The notes under the pieces are model-generated. The model did not search any database and had not been told where the DNA came from. It saw nothing but the letters and a program-made list of their open reading frames with translations. Of a stretch of 64,000 nucleotides of DNA, positions 63,553 to 64,000 are shown one piece after another. Source of the stretch: Tenuibacillus multivorans (lineage in GTDB: Bacteria > Bacillota > Bacilli > Bacillales > Alkalibacillaceae); the NCBI RefSeq assembly GCF_900103915.1, contig NZ_FNIG01000002.1, positions 80,608-144,607 on the forward strand, given 5' to 3'. Both the position numbers and the translations under genes were made by a program. Positions within the stretch are counted from its first letter, which is position 1, and the number at the start of each line of letters is the position of its first letter.

Positions 63553-64000
63553 TTATTGACCCTCTCTTGCCTCTTCATATGAAATCACATCTTCCTCATA
63601 TAAGTCACCATCACGTTTGACTATATATTCCCCAGATTCACCAGGTTCAATCGTTAATCTAATCGTATAGGTTGTGTCGTAATAAATAGTCTCCTCATTT
63701 AACACATCATTAATACTGTTATTTTGATCACCGACATAAATCTCAACGACATGCCCTCGTCTATTTCCAAAGCCATTACCGTTCCCGTTACCTCTACCGC
63801 CTTCATATTCTACCTCAAAGGTAACTTCAGTTGTGACAGGTTTTAAGTCAGGTCCTTTTGAAACGACAACTTTTACTTCGTTTCCTTTTTCTAATTGCGC
63901 GTTGACCCCTGGTTCTTGTCTTATAACTTCACCCTCAGGTACATCCTCAGAAAACTCTTCCTCTGTTATTAAGGTTAATTCATTTTCACCTATATATTCT
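63553..64000 (-). CDS. prkC: PrkC Ser/Thr kinase, C-terminal PASTA part only (cut by window edge)
   Basis: The last 148 residues, translated by hand, contain a PASTA-type repeat (GEVIRQEPGVNAQLEKGNEV then VKVVVSKGP). A Gly/Asn-rich loop follows (GGRGNGNGNGFGNRRG), then a terminal beta domain and the end REGQ. PASTA sequence, position before rsgA and orientation identify PrkC, the membrane kinase that senses muropeptides and promotes germination. The kinase domain lies outside the window. The stop abuts the rsgA ATG. The Gly/Asn loop is unusual but its significance is unknown. Confidence 0.88.
   Translation of the reverse strand, partial: EYIGENELTLITEEEFSEDVPEGEVIRQEPGVNAQLEKGNEVKVVVSKGPDLKPVTTEVTFEVEYEGGRGNGNGNGFGNRRGHVVEIYVGDQNNSINDVLNEETIYYDTTYTIRLTIEPGESGEYIVKRDGDLYEEDVISYEEAREGQ

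Noticed and set aside
1-64000. tRNA or rRNA genes, insertion sequences, prophage or integrated elements
   Set aside because: No cloverleaf, rRNA sequence, transposase or phage gene was recognised; xerC here is the chromosomal recombinase in its normal place.

Overview
The window is a contiguous stretch of a low-GC Bacillota chromosome, almost certainly a motile, endospore-forming member of the Bacillaceae. The basis is gene content and order. Nearly every gene matches, in the same order and orientation, the Bacillus subtilis segment running from prkC/rsgA/rpe/thiN through rpmB, yloU/fakA, sdaAB/sdaAA, recG, fapR-plsX-fabD-fabG-acpP, rnc-smc-ftsY-ylxM-ffh, rpsP-ylqC-ylqD-rimM-trmD-rplS, rbgA-rnhB-ylqG-ylqH, sucCD, dprA, topA, xerC, hslVU and codY into the long fla/che operon. 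A 25-residue spoVM gene, too short for ordinary gene finding, sits in its usual place and points to sporulation. Protein sequences diverge clearly from B. subtilis, so another genus of the family is likely, but I cannot name it from this window.

Layout, in the order of transcription (mostly the minus strand, so from high to low coordinates). 63553-60437 holds the end of the PASTA kinase prkC, then rsgA, rpe, thiN and spoVM, with rpmB on the plus strand, then the Asp23-like yloU. 60407-55414 holds fakA, a plus-strand NCS2 purine-type permease that interrupts the usual order, and sdaAB-sdaAA. 55407-48966 holds recG, a FapR-controlled lipid cluster (fapR-plsX-fabD-fabG-acpP) and rnc; a plus-strand DUF1128 gene lies between rnc and smc. 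48587-42298 holds smc-ftsY-ylxM-ffh. 42062-39365 is the rpsP to rplS ribosome and tRNA maturation operon. 39282-30137 holds rbgA, rnhB, the FliK-like/FlhB-like pair ylqG-ylqH, sucCD, dprA and topA. 29858-26175 is xerC-hslV-hslU-codY. From 25827 to the left edge runs one unbroken fla/che operon: flgB-flgC-fliE-fliF-fliG-fliH-fliI-fliJ-motE-fliK-flgD-(flagellar operon protein)-flgE-flbD-fliL-fliM-fliY-cheY-fliO-fliP-fliQ-fliR-flhB-flhA-flhF-flhG-cheB-cheA-cheW-cheC-cheD (cut by the edge).

The fla/che genes are tightly packed, often overlapping, with no internal terminator that I can see. They encode basal body, type III export apparatus, hook, switch and most of the chemotaxis pathway. CodY lies directly upstream behind a strong terminator. 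The upstream block couples ribosome biogenesis, protein targeting (Ffh, FtsY), chromosome condensation (Smc) and membrane lipid synthesis. FapR has a near-consensus operator overlapping its own promoter.

Most of the window is ordinary core genome. The least explained sequence is the gap at 58428-58730, between the permease and fakA. It carries two adjacent arrays with different cores but the same exact 21-bp period: six units with core GAGAACT and four with core CTATCGGTG. Other points worth checking are an apparent hairpin between the Shine-Dalgarno sequence and start codon of flbD, an HslV lacking the N-terminal Ser/Thr at residue 2, an 18-bp in-frame repeat inside fliK, the absence of trmFO from its usual site between topA and xerC, and a U-tract-free hairpin between ffh and rpsP whose wobble pairs favour the transcribed strand.
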